Below the pieces are notes generated by a model. The model was not told the DNA's origin. It searched no databases and worked only from the letters and a program-made list of their open reading frames with translations. Made by a program: the position numbers and the translations under genes. Shown one piece after another: positions 39,270 to 49,088 of a stretch of 64,000 nt of DNA. Source of the DNA: Pokkaliibacter plantistimulans (GTDB lineage Bacteria > Pseudomonadota > Gammaproteobacteria > Pseudomonadales > Balneatricaceae); contig NZ_LAPT01000001.1 of NCBI RefSeq assembly GCF_003194385.1, positions 54,117-118,116 of the forward strand, given 5' to 3'. The stretch's first letter is position 1; the number at the start of each line of letters is the position of its first letter.

Positions 39270-39878
39270 TTACTCCAACGTCAAAATATCAATCCCTTCA
39301 TTCATCAGCATGTGAGTTAGTCGGATTAAGGGCAGGCCAATCAGGCTCGATGGATCACTGCCACGCATTTCTTCAAATAGCGCAATACCCAGCCCCTCTG
39401 ATTTGAAACTGCCTGCGCAGTCATAAGGTTGCTCTCGTAGCAAATAGTGATGAATTTGCTCTTTCGTTAACTGTCGAAAGCGCACGTCGAATTGCACTAC
39501 GTCTAATTGATACTTTCCAGACTGGCTATTCAGCAGGCATATGCCGGTGAAAAAACTCACAATCTGACCTGAACTCATGGAGAGTTGGGTAAAGGCATTG
39601 TCATAGTTACCGGGTTTGCCGAGACAGTGACCGTTGAGTGAAGCAACCTGATCTGAACCGATGATGAGTGAATAAGGATGATGGTTAATAAGGCTTTCTG
39701 CTTTCGCCCTGGCTAGACGCTGAGCCAGAGCATCGGCTGCTTCGTCTGGCTGGGCTGTTTCATCTGCGCTGGGGCTGGTGCATACAAATGAAGAGGTAAG
39801 TGTGGAGAGCAATACTTTGCGGTATGGACTGGTGGAGGCAAGAACTATCTGCGGAGGATTGGAAGAAGGCATTTGCAT
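39270..39878 (-). CDS. Maf/YceF-type nucleotide pyrophosphatase
   Basis: Maf-like pyrophosphatase of the YceF subgroup, which hydrolyses 7-methyl-GTP and related modified nucleotides. The start is taken at ATG 39878 (202 aa); ATG 39872 is also possible. VLASTSPYRKVLLSTL is the N-terminal phosphate loop, IIGSDQVASLNG holds the catalytic Asp, and CAGSFKSEGLGIALFE has the conserved Lys and Glu; the last two patterns follow YceF rather than YhdE. It lies on the opposite strand to the flanking sppA and yceD. Confidence 0.88.
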   Translation of the reverse strand: MQMPSSNPPQIVLASTSPYRKVLLSTLTSSFVCTSPSADETAQPDEAADALAQRLARAKAESLINHHPYSLIIGSDQVASLNGHCLGKPGNYDNAFTQLSMSSGQIVSFFTGICLLNSQSGKYQLDVVQFDVRFRQLTKEQIHHYLLREQPYDCAGSFKSEGLGIALFEEMRGSDPSSLIGLPLIRLTHMLMNEGIDILTLE

Positions 39879-40033
39879 GGAGCCGCTCTGGAGTGGACAA
39901 TAGGCGCCGAGTCTAACATTAATATGCCTCATGCAAAGGTTACGGTGTTCTGTTGCACAGCACCGGGGTTAATACATTATGTATGTAATTGACCTTTGAC
40001 ACTGCCGGGGTTGGTGAATATCATTGCGCGCTT

Positions 40034-40552
40034 ATGTCGAATCAAGCATTTCCGGCAAAAATTAACCCACGTAAGTGGGCTGAAAAAGGGAGCTCCTGGA
40101 CCGGGGATCTCCCTCTATCCCATTTCACGCGTCTGGTTGAGTCGCTGCAGGGCTCTGCAGGGGTTGTGAAAGTGTCAATGGAGTTTGACGTGGATGAAGA
40201 GCGTATTCGCTTTGTGCGAGGTGATCTTCATGCTCAGGTTGAAATGACCTGCCAGCGTTGTCTGGAGTCAGTGAAATTGGCAGTGGAGAGCAACTTCTCT
40301 CTGGGGATCGTCTGGCACGACGAAGCTGCAGCAAATTTACCATCACATTACGACCCCTTGATCGTGAGTGATGAGTTTGTTGAGATGCTTCCCGTGTTGG
40401 AAGACGAGCTGATAATCAGTTTACCTCTCGTGCCTCTGCACGAAGATTGTGAGGTCAAGACTGAGTACGGCGAGGCGGTCGAAGAAGTATTGGACGAAAG
40501 GCCAGCGTCCAATCCGTTTGATGTGTTAACACAGCTGAAATTGAAGAAATAG
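40034..40552 (+). CDS. yceD: YceD/DUF177 family protein (23S rRNA accumulation protein)
   Basis: YceD proteins are linked to 23S rRNA accumulation and are almost always encoded before rpmF. From ATG 40034 the protein is 172 aa. It has the DUF177 centre with the Cys pair in [14 protein letters not shown], a strongly acidic C-terminal half ([26 protein letters not shown]) and the typical ending [10 protein letters not shown]. The frame is open 15 codons upstream without support. It is followed by rpmF after 19 nt. Confidence 0.9.
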   Translation: MSNQAFPAKINPRKWAEKGSSWTGDLPLSHFTRLVESLQGSAGVVKVSMEFDVDEERIRFVRGDLHAQVEMTCQRCLESVKLAVESNFSLGIVWHDEAAANLPSHYDPLIVSDEFVEMLPVLEDELIISLPLVPLHEDCEVKTEYGEAVEEVLDERPASNPFDVLTQLKLKK

Positions 40553-40571
40553 ACTTAGGAGCTTCTTAGTC

Positions 40572-40754
40572 ATGGCAGTACAACAGAACCGTAAAACCCG
40601 TTCTAAGCGTGGTATGCGTCGTTCTCATGACGCTCTGAGTGCACCTGCACTGAGCGTTGATGCAACCAGCGGTGAAACTCACCTGCGTCACCACGTTTCA
40701 CCAGACGGTTTTTATCGTGGTCGTCAAGTAGTAGCAAGCAAGTCTGAAGACTAA
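40572..40754 (+). CDS. rpmF: 50S ribosomal protein L32
   Basis: Structural protein of the large ribosomal subunit. The 60-aa basic protein has the L32 start [20 protein letters not shown] and ending [18 protein letters not shown]. It lacks the zinc-binding Cys of C+ paralogues. TAGGAG precedes the ATG. plsX starts only 2 nt after the stop, the usual ribosome/lipid synthesis linkage. Confidence 0.97.
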   Translation: MAVQQNRKTRSKRGMRRSHDALSAPALSVDATSGETHLRHHVSPDGFYRGRQVVASKSED

Positions 40755-40756
40755 TT

Positions 40757-41782
40757 TTGCCACTGCGCACAACCATTGCAGTTGATGTGATGGGCGGGGA
40801 CTTCGGTCCCCGCGTTACCCTCCCCGCTATTTTCAAGTTTCTCTCCTCACAGCCTGATGTCGATGTGCGTCTTTACGGTGCGCAGGATGTCCTTTTGCCG
40901 TTTGTGCAAAAGCACAAAAGTTTGGCTGCGCGGATATCTGTTGCATTTTCCCAGTCTGATATTGCTATGAGTGATAAGCCATCTCAGGTTTTGCGCAGTA
41001 AGCGTGATTCCTCTATGGCAATCGGACTGCGGGCGCTGTCAGAAGGAGAGGTCGATGCTATGGTCAGTGCCGGCAATACCGGTGCGCTAATGGCAATGGC
41101 GTGTACTATTCTCGGACGTCTTGAGGGGGTAGATCGTCCAGCTATTGCTACTACTCTTCCGACTCGAAAAGGGCAGTGCTTACTGATTGATTTGGGGGCG
41201 AATCTGGAGGCGACTTCTCGCCATCTTTATAGCTATGCCATTATGGGGAGTGTGCTCGCAGCACTGATGACAGGGCGGGCTGATCCTGGAATCGCTTTGC
41301 TGAATGTAGGTGAAGAACCAGTTAAAGGTAGTGGAGTAGTGCAGGCTGCTGCCGAGATTCTTGCTAATGACAAGAGGCTTCGCTTCATTGGCTTCGTAGA
41401 AGGTGATGGGATGTTTGAAGGGCGAGCTGATGTGGTTGTCTGCAATGGCTTTGTCGGCAATGTTGCCTTGAAAACGGGTGAAGGAGTTGCGCGCCTTATT
41501 GTTGACTCTCTCAGTGAGTATCTCAAGGCGCACTGGTACAGTCGATTGCTCGCGACGATGTTGATGCCTTCTTTGCGTGCTTGGGGGAAAAGGTTTGAGC
41601 CTGCTATATATAACGGAGCAGTATTGGCGGGTGTAAACGGCTGTGTTGTGAAAAGTCACGGTGGTGCAAGTGAGGCTGCATTTCTTAATGCGCTGAACTA
41701 TGCTGCTATGCTGACTCGATTAAAGCTGCCAGCCCGTCTGCAGGAAGCTTTGGTAGATTCAGATATTTCAAGTGCTACCTAA
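40757..41782 (+). CDS. plsX: Phosphate acyltransferase PlsX
   Basis: PlsX makes acyl-phosphate from acyl-ACP for phospholipid synthesis. The 341-aa protein begins at a TTG (40757), 2 nt after rpmF, reading PLRTTIAVDVMGGDFGPRVTLPAI; no ATG is available at the family N terminus. VSAGNTGALMAMA, GRLEGVDRPAIATTLPT, ALLNVGEEPVKGS and VVCNGFVGNVALKTGEGVA are PlsX blocks. The rare start and coupling to rpmF may hold expression low. Confidence 0.94.
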   Translation: MPLRTTIAVDVMGGDFGPRVTLPAIFKFLSSQPDVDVRLYGAQDVLLPFVQKHKSLAARISVAFSQSDIAMSDKPSQVLRSKRDSSMAIGLRALSEGEVDAMVSAGNTGALMAMACTILGRLEGVDRPAIATTLPTRKGQCLLIDLGANLEATSRHLYSYAIMGSVLAALMTGRADPGIALLNVGEEPVKGSGVVQAAAEILANDKRLRFIGFVEGDGMFEGRADVVVCNGFVGNVALKTGEGVARLIVDSLSEYLKAHWYSRLLATMLMPSLRAWGKRFEPAIYNGAVLAGVNGCVVKSHGGASEAAFLNALNYAAMLTRLKLPARLQEALVDSDISSAT

Positions 41783-41800
41783 TAGAAAGAGAGAGTGTGC

Positions 41801-42730
41801 ATGGATTCCAAACTGGCGTTTGTCTTTCCTGGGCAAGGGTCGCAGCATCTGGGGATGCTTGGCGAGCTGGCCGAGGCTCACAACGTAATAGGGGAAACTT
41901 TTGCTGAAGCTTCTGATGTTATCGGTGTCAATCTGTGGAGTCTGGCTCAGCAGGGTCCTGATGAGGAGCTTAATAAAACTGAAAACACCCAGCCTTTGCT
42001 GCTGACTGCCAGTGTGGCGTTATGGAAATTGTGGCAGCAGTTGGGTGGGCGCACGCCTGGCTATATGGCTGGACATAGCTTGGGTGAGTACACGGCGCTG
42101 GTATGTTCAGGAGCTATGTCTCTGGTTGATGGCGTGCGATTGGTTCGTACTCGTGGTGAGCTTATGCAGGAAGCGGTGTCAGCAGGGCAAGGTGCGATGG
42201 CAGCAATTCTTGGTCTGGACGATTCGGTTGTAGAGGCTTGCTGCGATAAGGCGGCTGAAGGGCAGATAGTGTCAGCAGTGAACTATAATTCTCCCGGGCA
42301 GCTGGTTATCGCTGGTGAGGCTGCTGCTGTTGAGCGTGCCATGGTGTTATGTAAGGAGGCAGGCGCCAAGCGAGCCTTGCCTTTGTCTGTGAGTGTGCCT
42401 TCGCACTGCATGTTAATGAAGCCTGCTGCAGATCGACTGGCTGCCATTGTTGCAGATGTGGAGCTGGTTGTACCTGCCATAGCGGTTGTTCAGAACGTAG
42501 ATGCACAGGTTTCAGACAGCTTGGAAGGTATACGTGAGCGTTTGCTTAAGCAGTTATACAGCCCTGTATTGTGGACTCGCTCTGTGGAGTTCATGGTTGC
42601 TCAGGGGGTCGAGACTATGCTTGAATGCGGCCCTGGTAAGGTGCTGTCTGGTCTGAATAAGCGTATTGCGCGCGCACTCGATGTTGCAGCAATCAATGAT
42701 CCTGCATCGTTGGCCAGTGCGCTGGCCTAA
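41801..42730 (+). CDS. fabD: Malonyl-CoA:ACP transacylase
   Basis: FabD loads malonyl groups on acyl carrier protein. From ATG 41801 (GAGAG upstream) it is 309 aa. It begins KLAFVFPGQGSQHLGMLGEL, has the active-site Ser in GHSLGEYTALV, the malonate-binding Arg in RTRGELMQEAV and the catalytic His in VPSHCMLMKPAADRL. It continues the plsX-fabD-fabG order. A GTG 6 nt upstream is a possible but less likely start. Confidence 0.95.
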   Translation: MDSKLAFVFPGQGSQHLGMLGELAEAHNVIGETFAEASDVIGVNLWSLAQQGPDEELNKTENTQPLLLTASVALWKLWQQLGGRTPGYMAGHSLGEYTALVCSGAMSLVDGVRLVRTRGELMQEAVSAGQGAMAAILGLDDSVVEACCDKAAEGQIVSAVNYNSPGQLVIAGEAAAVERAMVLCKEAGAKRALPLSVSVPSHCMLMKPAADRLAAIVADVELVVPAIAVVQNVDAQVSDSLEGIRERLLKQLYSPVLWTRSVEFMVAQGVETMLECGPGKVLSGLNKRIARALDVAAINDPASLASALA

Positions 42731-42754
42731 CTAAAACTGATAGCGGCTTAGTGT

Positions 42755-43498
42755 ATGAGTATCGAAGGTAAAGTTGCGCTTGTAACAGGTGCTACCCGTG
42801 GTATCGGGCGTGCCATTGCTCTTGAATTGGGGCGCCAGGGTGCTGTCGTGGTTGGTACTGCGACCTCTGAAAAAGGGGCTGCATCCATTTCTGATGCACT
42901 GGCTGAAGCTGGCGTCAAGGGTAAGGGGCTGGTTCTGGATGTAGCGGATACAGACAGTATTCAGTCCGTGGTTGATGCTGTAGCCAGCGAGTATGGTGCC
43001 ATCCAGATTCTTGTCAACAATGCAGGTATCACCAAGGATAATATCCTGATGCGCATGAAAGATGATGAGTGGGATCAGGTGGTTAACACCAATATGAGCT
43101 CTGTTTATCGTCTGTCCAAAGCATGTCTGCGTGGCATGACAAAGGCTCGTTGGGGGCGTATCGTTAGCATCAGCTCAGTGGTTGGCTCGATGGGGAATGC
43201 AGGCCAAGCAAACTATGCAGCAGCTAAGGCGGGTATTGAGGGCTTTACTCGTGCATTGGCGAGAGAAGTTGCCTCTCGCAATATCACGGTCAATGCGGTC
43301 GCGCCGGGTTTTATTGATACCGATATGACCAGTGGCCTGGCTGAAGAGCATAAGACTCATCTTAAAGGTCAGATCCCTATGGCTCGACTGGGTCTGCCTA
43401 CAGAAATTGCATCTGTAGTAGGCTTCTTGGCGGGCGAAGGTGCTGCTTACATGACTGGTGAGACCCTGCATGTTAACGGTGGTATGTACATGGGCTGA
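42755..43498 (+). CDS. fabG: 3-oxoacyl-ACP reductase
   Basis: NADPH-dependent reduction of 3-oxoacyl-ACP in fatty-acid elongation. The 247-aa SDR has VTGATRGIGRAIALELG (NADP binding), NNAGITKDNILMRMKDDEW (FabG-specific), the catalytic Ser in SISSVVGSMGNAGQ and the dyad NYAAAKAG, with the end GETLHVNGGMYMG. It lies 24 nt after fabD and 175 nt before acpP. Confidence 0.96.
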   Translation: MSIEGKVALVTGATRGIGRAIALELGRQGAVVVGTATSEKGAASISDALAEAGVKGKGLVLDVADTDSIQSVVDAVASEYGAIQILVNNAGITKDNILMRMKDDEWDQVVNTNMSSVYRLSKACLRGMTKARWGRIVSISSVVGSMGNAGQANYAAAKAGIEGFTRALAREVASRNITVNAVAPGFIDTDMTSGLAEEHKTHLKGQIPMARLGLPTEIASVVGFLAGEGAAYMTGETLHVNGGMYMG

Positions 43499-43673
43499 TG
43501 CAATCAGCATCTAACCTTGTAATCTCCGATAAATTATTGATAATGTGCCGCAGATATATGCGGCACCTGTAAAAAGGCGCCTCTCCTGCCAAGCTTGGCA
43601 AAGGACGTGGGTTTACCTAAAATAGCCATCCGCATTTGATAATGTGGGTTGTGTTGAGCAAATAGGATACGTT

Positions 43674-43907
43674 ATGAGCACTATTGAAGAGCGCGTAAAA
43701 AAGATCGTTGCTGAGCAGCTTGGTGTTAAAGAAGACGAAATCACTCTTGAGTCTTCTTTTGTTGATGACCTGGGTGCTGACTCCCTGGACACCGTTGAGC
43801 TGGTTATGGCTCTGGAAGAAGAATTCGAAACCGAAATTCCAGACGAAGAAGCTGAAAAGATCTCTACTGTTCAGGCTGCCATTGATTACATCAAAGCTCA
43901 TCAATAA
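43674..43907 (+). CDS. acpP: Acyl carrier protein
   Basis: Carries growing fatty acids on a phosphopantetheine arm. From ATG 43674 (AGGA upstream) it is 77 aa, very acidic, [20 protein letters not shown] at the start and the attachment Ser37 in [18 protein letters not shown]. The frame is open 10 codons further upstream without conservation. A strong hairpin follows before fabF. Confidence 0.97.
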   Translation: MSTIEERVKKIVAEQLGVKEDEITLESSFVDDLGADSLDTVELVMALEEEFETEIPDEEAEKISTVQAAIDYIKAHQ

Positions 43908-43930
43908 GCACTAAACCTGTTCGGTTTCAT

Positions 43931-43972
43931 GAAAAGCCGCTTCTATTGAGTAAATAGAGCGGCTTTTCTTTT
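43931..43972 (+). terminator. Terminator/attenuator between acpP and fabF
   Basis: GAAAAGCCGC-T-TCTATT (43931-43947) pairs with AATAGA-GCGGCTTTTC (43053-offset; 43953-43968) with a single bulged T and a 5-nt loop, ending in TTTTCTTTTC. It would let acpP be made in excess over fabF. Confidence 0.8.
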
Positions 43973-43995
43973 CAGTAACGTTGGAGGATATGCGC

Positions 43996-45234
43996 ATGTC
44001 TCGGAGAAGAGTGGTAGTGACGGGGCTCGGCATGCTCACCCCCCTGGGGAATACAGTCGAAGAAACCTGGAGCAACATTCTTGCCAGCAAAAGCGGCATC
44101 GGGCTTATCGAGCATTTTGACACCGCTGCTTTCAGCACGCGTTTTGGCGGTTGTGTAAAAGATTTCGATACCAGTCTGTACATGGATAGTAAAGAAGCCA
44201 AAAAAATGGATCTTTTTATCCAATACGGTATGGCGGCTGCTCAACAGGCAATTCAAGACGCCGGACTCATAAGTGACTCCCTGGATATGGATCGTGTTGG
44301 TGTGGCAATAGGCTCTGGCATTGGTGGATTGCCAATGATTGAGAAAAACCACGATGTTCTGAACGCTTCCGGGCCAAGACGCATATCTCCCTTCTTTGTT
44401 CCTGGTTCCATCATCAACATGATTTCTGGCAACCTTGCGATCCGCTATGGTTTCAAGGGGCCAAATATTGCTATCACGACTGCCTGTACCACTGGCACAC
44501 ACAATATTGGCTTTGCGGCGCGAATGATCAGTCATGGCGATGCAGATGTCATGTTGGCTGGTGGTGCTGAAATGGCAACCACTCCGCTAGGTTTGGGTGG
44601 TTTTGCAGCCGCTCGTGCACTATCCACCCGTAATGATGACCCGACGGCAGCAAGCCGGCCCTGGGATCAGGATCGTGATGGCTTCGTATTGAGTGATGGT
44701 GCTGGTGTGCTGGTTCTGGAAGAGTATGAGCATGCAAAAGCCCGCGGCGCGACGATCTATGCTGAACTGATTGGTTTTGGTATGAGTGATGATGCCTATC
44801 ATATGACCTCTCCGCCCGAAGATGGCGCAGGTGCTGCGCAGTCTATGCGCAATGCAGTCAAGGATGCAGCCTTGAATGTAGAGGAAGTTGATTACATCAA
44901 CGCTCACGGTACATCTACTCCTGCAGGCGATAAAGCAGAGTCTAACGCAGTGAAGTCTGTGTTTGGCGAACATGCTTATAAACTTACCGTCAGCTCTACT
45001 AAATCGATGATTGGGCATCTGTTAGGCGCCGCTGGTGCTGTCGAAGCGGTGTTCTGCACGCTGGCACTGCGTGATCAGGTGGTTCCTCCCACCATCAACC
45101 TGGAGAATCCGTCGGAGGGTTGTGACCTTGACTATGTGCCAGGTGAGGCCCGACAAGCCAAGATAGATGTGACTGTCTCCAACTCCTTTGGATTTGGTGG
45201 CACAAACGGCACCCTTATCTTCCGCAAGGTGTGA
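43996..45234 (+). CDS. fabF: 3-oxoacyl-ACP synthase II
   Basis: Condensing enzyme that elongates acyl-ACP with malonyl-ACP. ATG 43996 lies 8 nt after GGAGG, giving 412 aa. It starts [20 protein letters not shown]. The active-site Cys is in [16 protein letters not shown], and the two His are in [14 protein letters not shown] and [29 protein letters not shown] closes the family pattern. The stop overlaps pabC (TGATG). Confidence 0.96.
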   Translation: MSRRRVVVTGLGMLTPLGNTVEETWSNILASKSGIGLIEHFDTAAFSTRFGGCVKDFDTSLYMDSKEAKKMDLFIQYGMAAAQQAIQDAGLISDSLDMDRVGVAIGSGIGGLPMIEKNHDVLNASGPRRISPFFVPGSIINMISGNLAIRYGFKGPNIAITTACTTGTHNIGFAARMISHGDADVMLAGGAEMATTPLGLGGFAAARALSTRNDDPTAASRPWDQDRDGFVLSDGAGVLVLEEYEHAKARGATIYAELIGFGMSDDAYHMTSPPEDGAGAAQSMRNAVKDAALNVEEVDYINAHGTSTPAGDKAESNAVKSVFGEHAYKLTVSSTKSMIGHLLGAAGAVEAVFCTLALRDQVVPPTINLENPSEGCDLDYVPGEARQAKIDVTVSNSFGFGGTNGTLIFRKV

Positions 45235-46079
45235 TGCTGACAGTACTGGCTTCACTGATCAACGGTCTGCCTTCTGACCAAGTCAGTATTCTGGACAGAG
45301 GGCTGACGTACGGTGATGGGCTGTTTGAAACGGTTCGCATCGTCTGCTCTCAACCTGCTCTCTGGGCGTTGCACTGGCAACGCCTGGAAACAGGCTTAAC
45401 CCGCCTTAATTTTTCCTTCAATGCTGAGGCCCTTCAGCAAGCGCTGCTGAGTGACATCGAGCGTCTGTTACTTGTTGCTGAGTTAACTGAGGCAACCCTA
45501 AAAATCACCATAACACGTGGTATTGGTCAGCGTGGCTATCGATATACTGCAGACGCGCCACTGACTCGTATTGTCACTGTATTTCCTGCGACTGATGCTG
45601 AGGCTCTGGCTCGAACAGGGATCAAAGCGCGACTTTGTTCATTGCGACTTGCGCGGTCGGAGGCACTGGCAGGGCTGAAGCATCTTAATCGGATGGAGCA
45701 GGTGATCGCACGTAATGAGTGGAGTGATCCTCAGTACTACGAGGGTATTTTGAATGACACCGCTAACAATATGATCTGCGGTACCATGAGCAATCTCTTT
45801 CTGGTCAAGGAGGGAGTGCTGCTTACCGCTGATGTGAGTGGGTGTGGTATAGCAGGGACCAGGCGGCGTTGGGTGCTTGAAAATGCCAACGATCTTGGGC
45901 TGGTGGCCAAGGTTGGTATTTTAAGTGCTGAGGATTTATTGAGCGCAGATGAGGTTTTCTTCTGCAATGCGCTAATTGGTATTCTTCCCGCAATGGAAGT
46001 GGCAGATAGAACATTACCGTCCAGAGATATAAGTTTGCGATTGCGAGAAGCATTGCTAGAGGCAGAGTATCAAAAATGA
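45234..46079 (+). CDS. pabC: Aminodeoxychorismate lyase
   Basis: This PLP enzyme releases pyruvate from 4-amino-4-deoxychorismate to give p-aminobenzoate. The ATG overlaps the fabF stop; 281 aa. DRGLTYGDGLFETVRI is the class IV aminotransferase N-terminal pattern, the PLP Lys is in LAGLKHLNRMEQVIARNEW, and CGTMSNLFLVKEGVL follows. It partners with pabB at 34961 and overlaps mltG by 4 nt (ATGA). Confidence 0.93.
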   Translation: MLTVLASLINGLPSDQVSILDRGLTYGDGLFETVRIVCSQPALWALHWQRLETGLTRLNFSFNAEALQQALLSDIERLLLVAELTEATLKITITRGIGQRGYRYTADAPLTRIVTVFPATDAEALARTGIKARLCSLRLARSEALAGLKHLNRMEQVIARNEWSDPQYYEGILNDTANNMICGTMSNLFLVKEGVLLTADVSGCGIAGTRRRWVLENANDLGLVAKVGILSAEDLLSADEVFFCNALIGILPAMEVADRTLPSRDISLRLREALLEAEYQK

Positions 46080-47110
46080 AGTGGTTGATGAGGTTGTTGC
46101 TAACCATCCTGGTGCTGGTTATTGCTGGTTCATTTGCATGGCAATGGGGATGGCAGCAATTAAACAAGCCACTGGTACTACAGAGTGATAATCAGGTTTA
46201 CACCTTGCGCCCGGGCAGTTCACTGAATCAGGTTGCTAGGGATTTGGAACGCTTAGGATTAATGCAGCATGCCAGACTGCTGTTGCTGTATAACCGATGG
46301 AAACACCCCAATGCCACCATCAAGGCTGGCGAATATCAGTTATCTCCACGTCTGACTCCTCTGCAGTTATTGCAGATGATGCAGGAAGGCAAAGTGGTGG
46401 AATATCGCGTCACGCTGGTGGAAGGGCATACCTTCAAAGACTTCCTTCGTATTCTGCATGAGCAGGAGAAGTTAGCGAGTGTATTGGATGGCATGACGCC
46501 TGCCGCTGTGATGCAGAAGCTGGGGCACGAAGGTCAGCACCCGGAAGGGCGGTTTTTCCCTGATACCTACGTCTATCATTCAAGTATGTCTGACGCTGAT
46601 GTGCTTTCTCAGGCCTATGACCGTATGCAGAAGGTGCTTAGTGAAGAGTGGAAGCAGCGGGCAGATGGCTTGCCTTATCGGAATTCCTACGAAGCACTGA
46701 TTATGGCTTCGATTGTTGAGAAAGAGACAGGCGTTCCCGAAGAGCGTGACAAGATTGCAGGCGTTTTTGTGCGCAGGCTCGAAAAGGGGATGCGATTACA
46801 GACAGACCCGACGGTGATCTACGGCTTGGGGGATGCCTACGATGGCAATATTACCAAGGCGGATTTGAACAGCCCAACCCCTTACAACACTTACACCATT
46901 GTTGGCCTCCCACCTACGCCGATCGCTATGCCCGGAGCAGCAGCTATTCACGCTGCATTGCATCCAGCGGAGGGAACAGCACTCTATTTTGTAGCCACCG
47001 GTAATGGCGGGCACACGTTCTCTGATTCACTTCAGGAGCACAATCAAGCGGTGAGCCAATACCTCAAGGTATTGAAAAATCGTCCCAAGGCAGAAGATAA
47101 AAGCAAATGA
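46076..47110 (+). CDS. mltG: Endolytic murein transglycosylase MltG
   Basis: It cleaves nascent peptidoglycan strands, ending chain growth. The 344-aa protein has one N-terminal membrane helix (LLLTILVLVIAGSFAWQWG), a LysM-like region (YTLRPGSSLNQVARDLERLGL), the catalytic Glu in MASIVEKETGVPEERDKIAGVF, and LQTDPTVIYGLGDAYDGNIT, then PYNTYTIVGLPPTPIAMPG. It overlaps both pabC and tmk by 4 nt, so it belongs to one coupled unit. Confidence 0.94.
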   Translation: MKWLMRLLLTILVLVIAGSFAWQWGWQQLNKPLVLQSDNQVYTLRPGSSLNQVARDLERLGLMQHARLLLLYNRWKHPNATIKAGEYQLSPRLTPLQLLQMMQEGKVVEYRVTLVEGHTFKDFLRILHEQEKLASVLDGMTPAAVMQKLGHEGQHPEGRFFPDTYVYHSSMSDADVLSQAYDRMQKVLSEEWKQRADGLPYRNSYEALIMASIVEKETGVPEERDKIAGVFVRRLEKGMRLQTDPTVIYGLGDAYDGNITKADLNSPTPYNTYTIVGLPPTPIAMPGAAAIHAALHPAEGTALYFVATGNGGHTFSDSLQEHNQAVSQYLKVLKNRPKAEDKSK

Positions 47111-47742
47111 CAAGAGGTTGTTTCATAACGCTTGAAGGTACTGAGGGAGCGGGCAAGACAACTGCACTGGCGCACATTGTCGCCTGGCTGGAGTATAGAA
47201 ATATTCCTTATGTGCTAACAAGAGAGCCTGGGGGCACTCCTATCGCAGAGGAGATTCGCCAGCTCGTTCTTTCTCCTCGTGATGAGCAGGTGGTTCCTCT
47301 TAGCGAGTTGCTGCTGGTGTTTGCGGCTCGAGCACAACATATTGAAAAGTTGATTAAACCAACGCTGAACCTAGGTACTTGGGTGGTTTGTGATCGTTTT
47401 ACTGACAGCACCTATGCCTATCAGGGGGGAGGGCGGCAGTTACCATTTGAGCCAATTGTGCAACTGGAAAACCTGGTACAGGCAGGCTTCCAGCCCGATT
47501 TGACGCTCTTGCTTGATGTCACGCCGGAAGTCGGTATGCGCCGTGCCTCTCGTCGTAGCGCAGCTGATCGAATAGAACAAGAAGCCATGAGCTTCTTCCA
47601 GCGCGCCAAACAGGCATTTTTGGCGCGTGCAGAGTCAGCGCCTGAGCGTTTTCGTGTAATCAATGCAGATCAGAACCTGGAGTCGGTAAAGGATCAAATC
47701 ACTCAAGCTCTGAGTGGATGGTCGGAGCTGCATCGTGGCTGA
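47107..47742 (+). CDS. tmk: Thymidylate kinase
   Basis: Phosphorylates dTMP to dTDP. The 211-aa protein has the P-loop LEGTEGAGKTT, the DR(x) motif CDRFTDSTYAYQGGGRQL, LTREPGGTPIAEEIR and the LID region RRSAADRIEQEAMSFF. It overlaps mltG by 4 nt and holB by 8 nt. Confidence 0.96.
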   Translation: MTRGCFITLEGTEGAGKTTALAHIVAWLEYRNIPYVLTREPGGTPIAEEIRQLVLSPRDEQVVPLSELLLVFAARAQHIEKLIKPTLNLGTWVVCDRFTDSTYAYQGGGRQLPFEPIVQLENLVQAGFQPDLTLLLDVTPEVGMRRASRRSAADRIEQEAMSFFQRAKQAFLARAESAPERFRVINADQNLESVKDQITQALSGWSELHRG

Positions 47743-48754
47743 GTTATTGCCCTGGCAGCAGTCAATCTGGCAGCAGGTGATTGCTCGGCATGAGCAGGGG
47801 CGTCTACCTCATGCGTTGTTGCTGAATGGGCCGGAAGGGGTAGGAAAGCGGCAGTTCGCTGAGTACATGTCTGCGTGGTTTTTGTGTTCGGCTCAGCAGC
47901 GTACTCCATGTGGCCAATGTCGTAGTTGTATGTTGTTAGGGCACGGTAGTCACCCAGACAGAATAGTGATTGTGCCAGAAGGCGCGCAGGGAACCATTAA
48001 AGTCGATGCTATCCGTCAGGTGAGTGAGTTTAGTGCGGAAACTGCGCAACAGGGTAACGGTAAGGTGGTCCTGGTACAGAATGCTGATCGGTTGAATGTA
48101 CAAGCAGCCAACGCGCTGCTGAAAAACCTTGAAGAGCCTCCGGCGCGGACGCTCTTTGTTTTATGGTCAGCACACTTTACCAGGCTGATGCCCACCATTC
48201 GAAGTCGATGCCAACAGTTAGCCTTCTCGCTGCCCGCTACAGAAGATTCGCAAAAATGGTTGGTGCAACAGTGCGTCAGTGCGGATCAGTTTCCCCAGTT
48301 GCTCAACATCGCTCGCGGCTCCCCTCTGAAGGCACTGGAGTATCATGAGGCCAATCTGCTGCAGGTATGGGATGAATGGCAGCAACAACTGATCGGACTG
48401 CAGGCCGGCAGGGTCAGTGTTTCTGAGCTGGCAGAGCTATGGAAGAATCGCCAGACAGGCATGATTCTCAGTTGGCTGTCGGACTGGATAAGCGAGGCCG
48501 TCAAGCAGATGATGGGAGCGGCGCATTCAACAACCGGTTTGTTTCAGCCCGAGCTGCTGAGTGCGGCTATTGCAACTGCCCGAGCCTCTGAGTGGCTGGC
48601 ATTTTACGAAAAACTAAATGTTTTAAGAGTGCAGTTGGATGGCACGGCTAATCTCAATCCGTCTTTGGCTCTGGAAATGATATTGATCGAATGGTCTCGA
48701 CTGATGCGGACGAGTTCTCGGTCCAGAGTAGACGGCAAACCCGTGAGGAATTGA
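47735..48754 (+). CDS. holB: DNA polymerase III delta-prime subunit
   Basis: Delta-prime is a clamp-loader subunit. The start is GTG 47735 within the tmk end, reading AELLPWQQSIWQQV; 339 aa. LLNGPEGVGKRQFAEYMS is the AAA+ P-loop region. A four-Cys zinc module follows (LCSAQQRTPCGQCRSCMLLG), then the HPD motif (GSHPDRIVIV), VLVQNADRLNVQAANALLKNLEEP and the SRC-like motif in TIRSRCQQL. It is followed by pilZ after 1 nt. Confidence 0.92.
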   Translation: MAELLPWQQSIWQQVIARHEQGRLPHALLLNGPEGVGKRQFAEYMSAWFLCSAQQRTPCGQCRSCMLLGHGSHPDRIVIVPEGAQGTIKVDAIRQVSEFSAETAQQGNGKVVLVQNADRLNVQAANALLKNLEEPPARTLFVLWSAHFTRLMPTIRSRCQQLAFSLPATEDSQKWLVQQCVSADQFPQLLNIARGSPLKALEYHEANLLQVWDEWQQQLIGLQAGRVSVSELAELWKNRQTGMILSWLSDWISEAVKQMMGAAHSTTGLFQPELLSAAIATARASEWLAFYEKLNVLRVQLDGTANLNPSLALEMILIEWSRLMRTSSRSRVDGKPVRN

Positions 48755-48755
48755 A

Positions 48756-49088
48756 ATGGCACACGGAATACTGAACTGTACGTTTGATAGCAAGACCATG
48801 TTGTATCAGTGCTATATGCCTTTCATTGAACGAGGTGGCTTGTTTATCCCTACTCAGCGTACCTATCAGCTGGGTGATGAAGTATTCGCGGTATTAACTA
48901 TTATGAATGAGCCTGAAAAGGTACCGGTCTCAGGCAAAGTGATCTGGATTACTCCGCCTGGTGGTCAGAATAATCGCCCAGCGGGTGTTGGAATTCAGGT
49001 CAATCCGCAAGACGAAGCAGCTATTCGTAAACTCGAAACGCTGCTGGCGGGAACTCAGGAATCTGATACCACTACGTTCACAATGTAA
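48756..49088 (+). CDS. pilZ: Type IV pilus PilZ-domain protein
   Basis: PilZ-domain protein required for type IV pilus assembly in Pseudomonas. The 110-aa protein has LFIPTQRTYQLGDEVFAVLTIM, the segment VSGKVIWITPPGGQNNRPAGVGIQ and a short helical tail. It lacks the RxxxR and D/NxSxxG motifs that bind cyclic di-GMP, as is true of PilZ itself, so it probably works through protein contacts. It sits directly after holB, the classical place. Confidence 0.92.
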   Translation: MAHGILNCTFDSKTMLYQCYMPFIERGGLFIPTQRTYQLGDEVFAVLTIMNEPEKVPVSGKVIWITPPGGQNNRPAGVGIQVNPQDEAAIRKLETLLAGTQESDTTTFTM

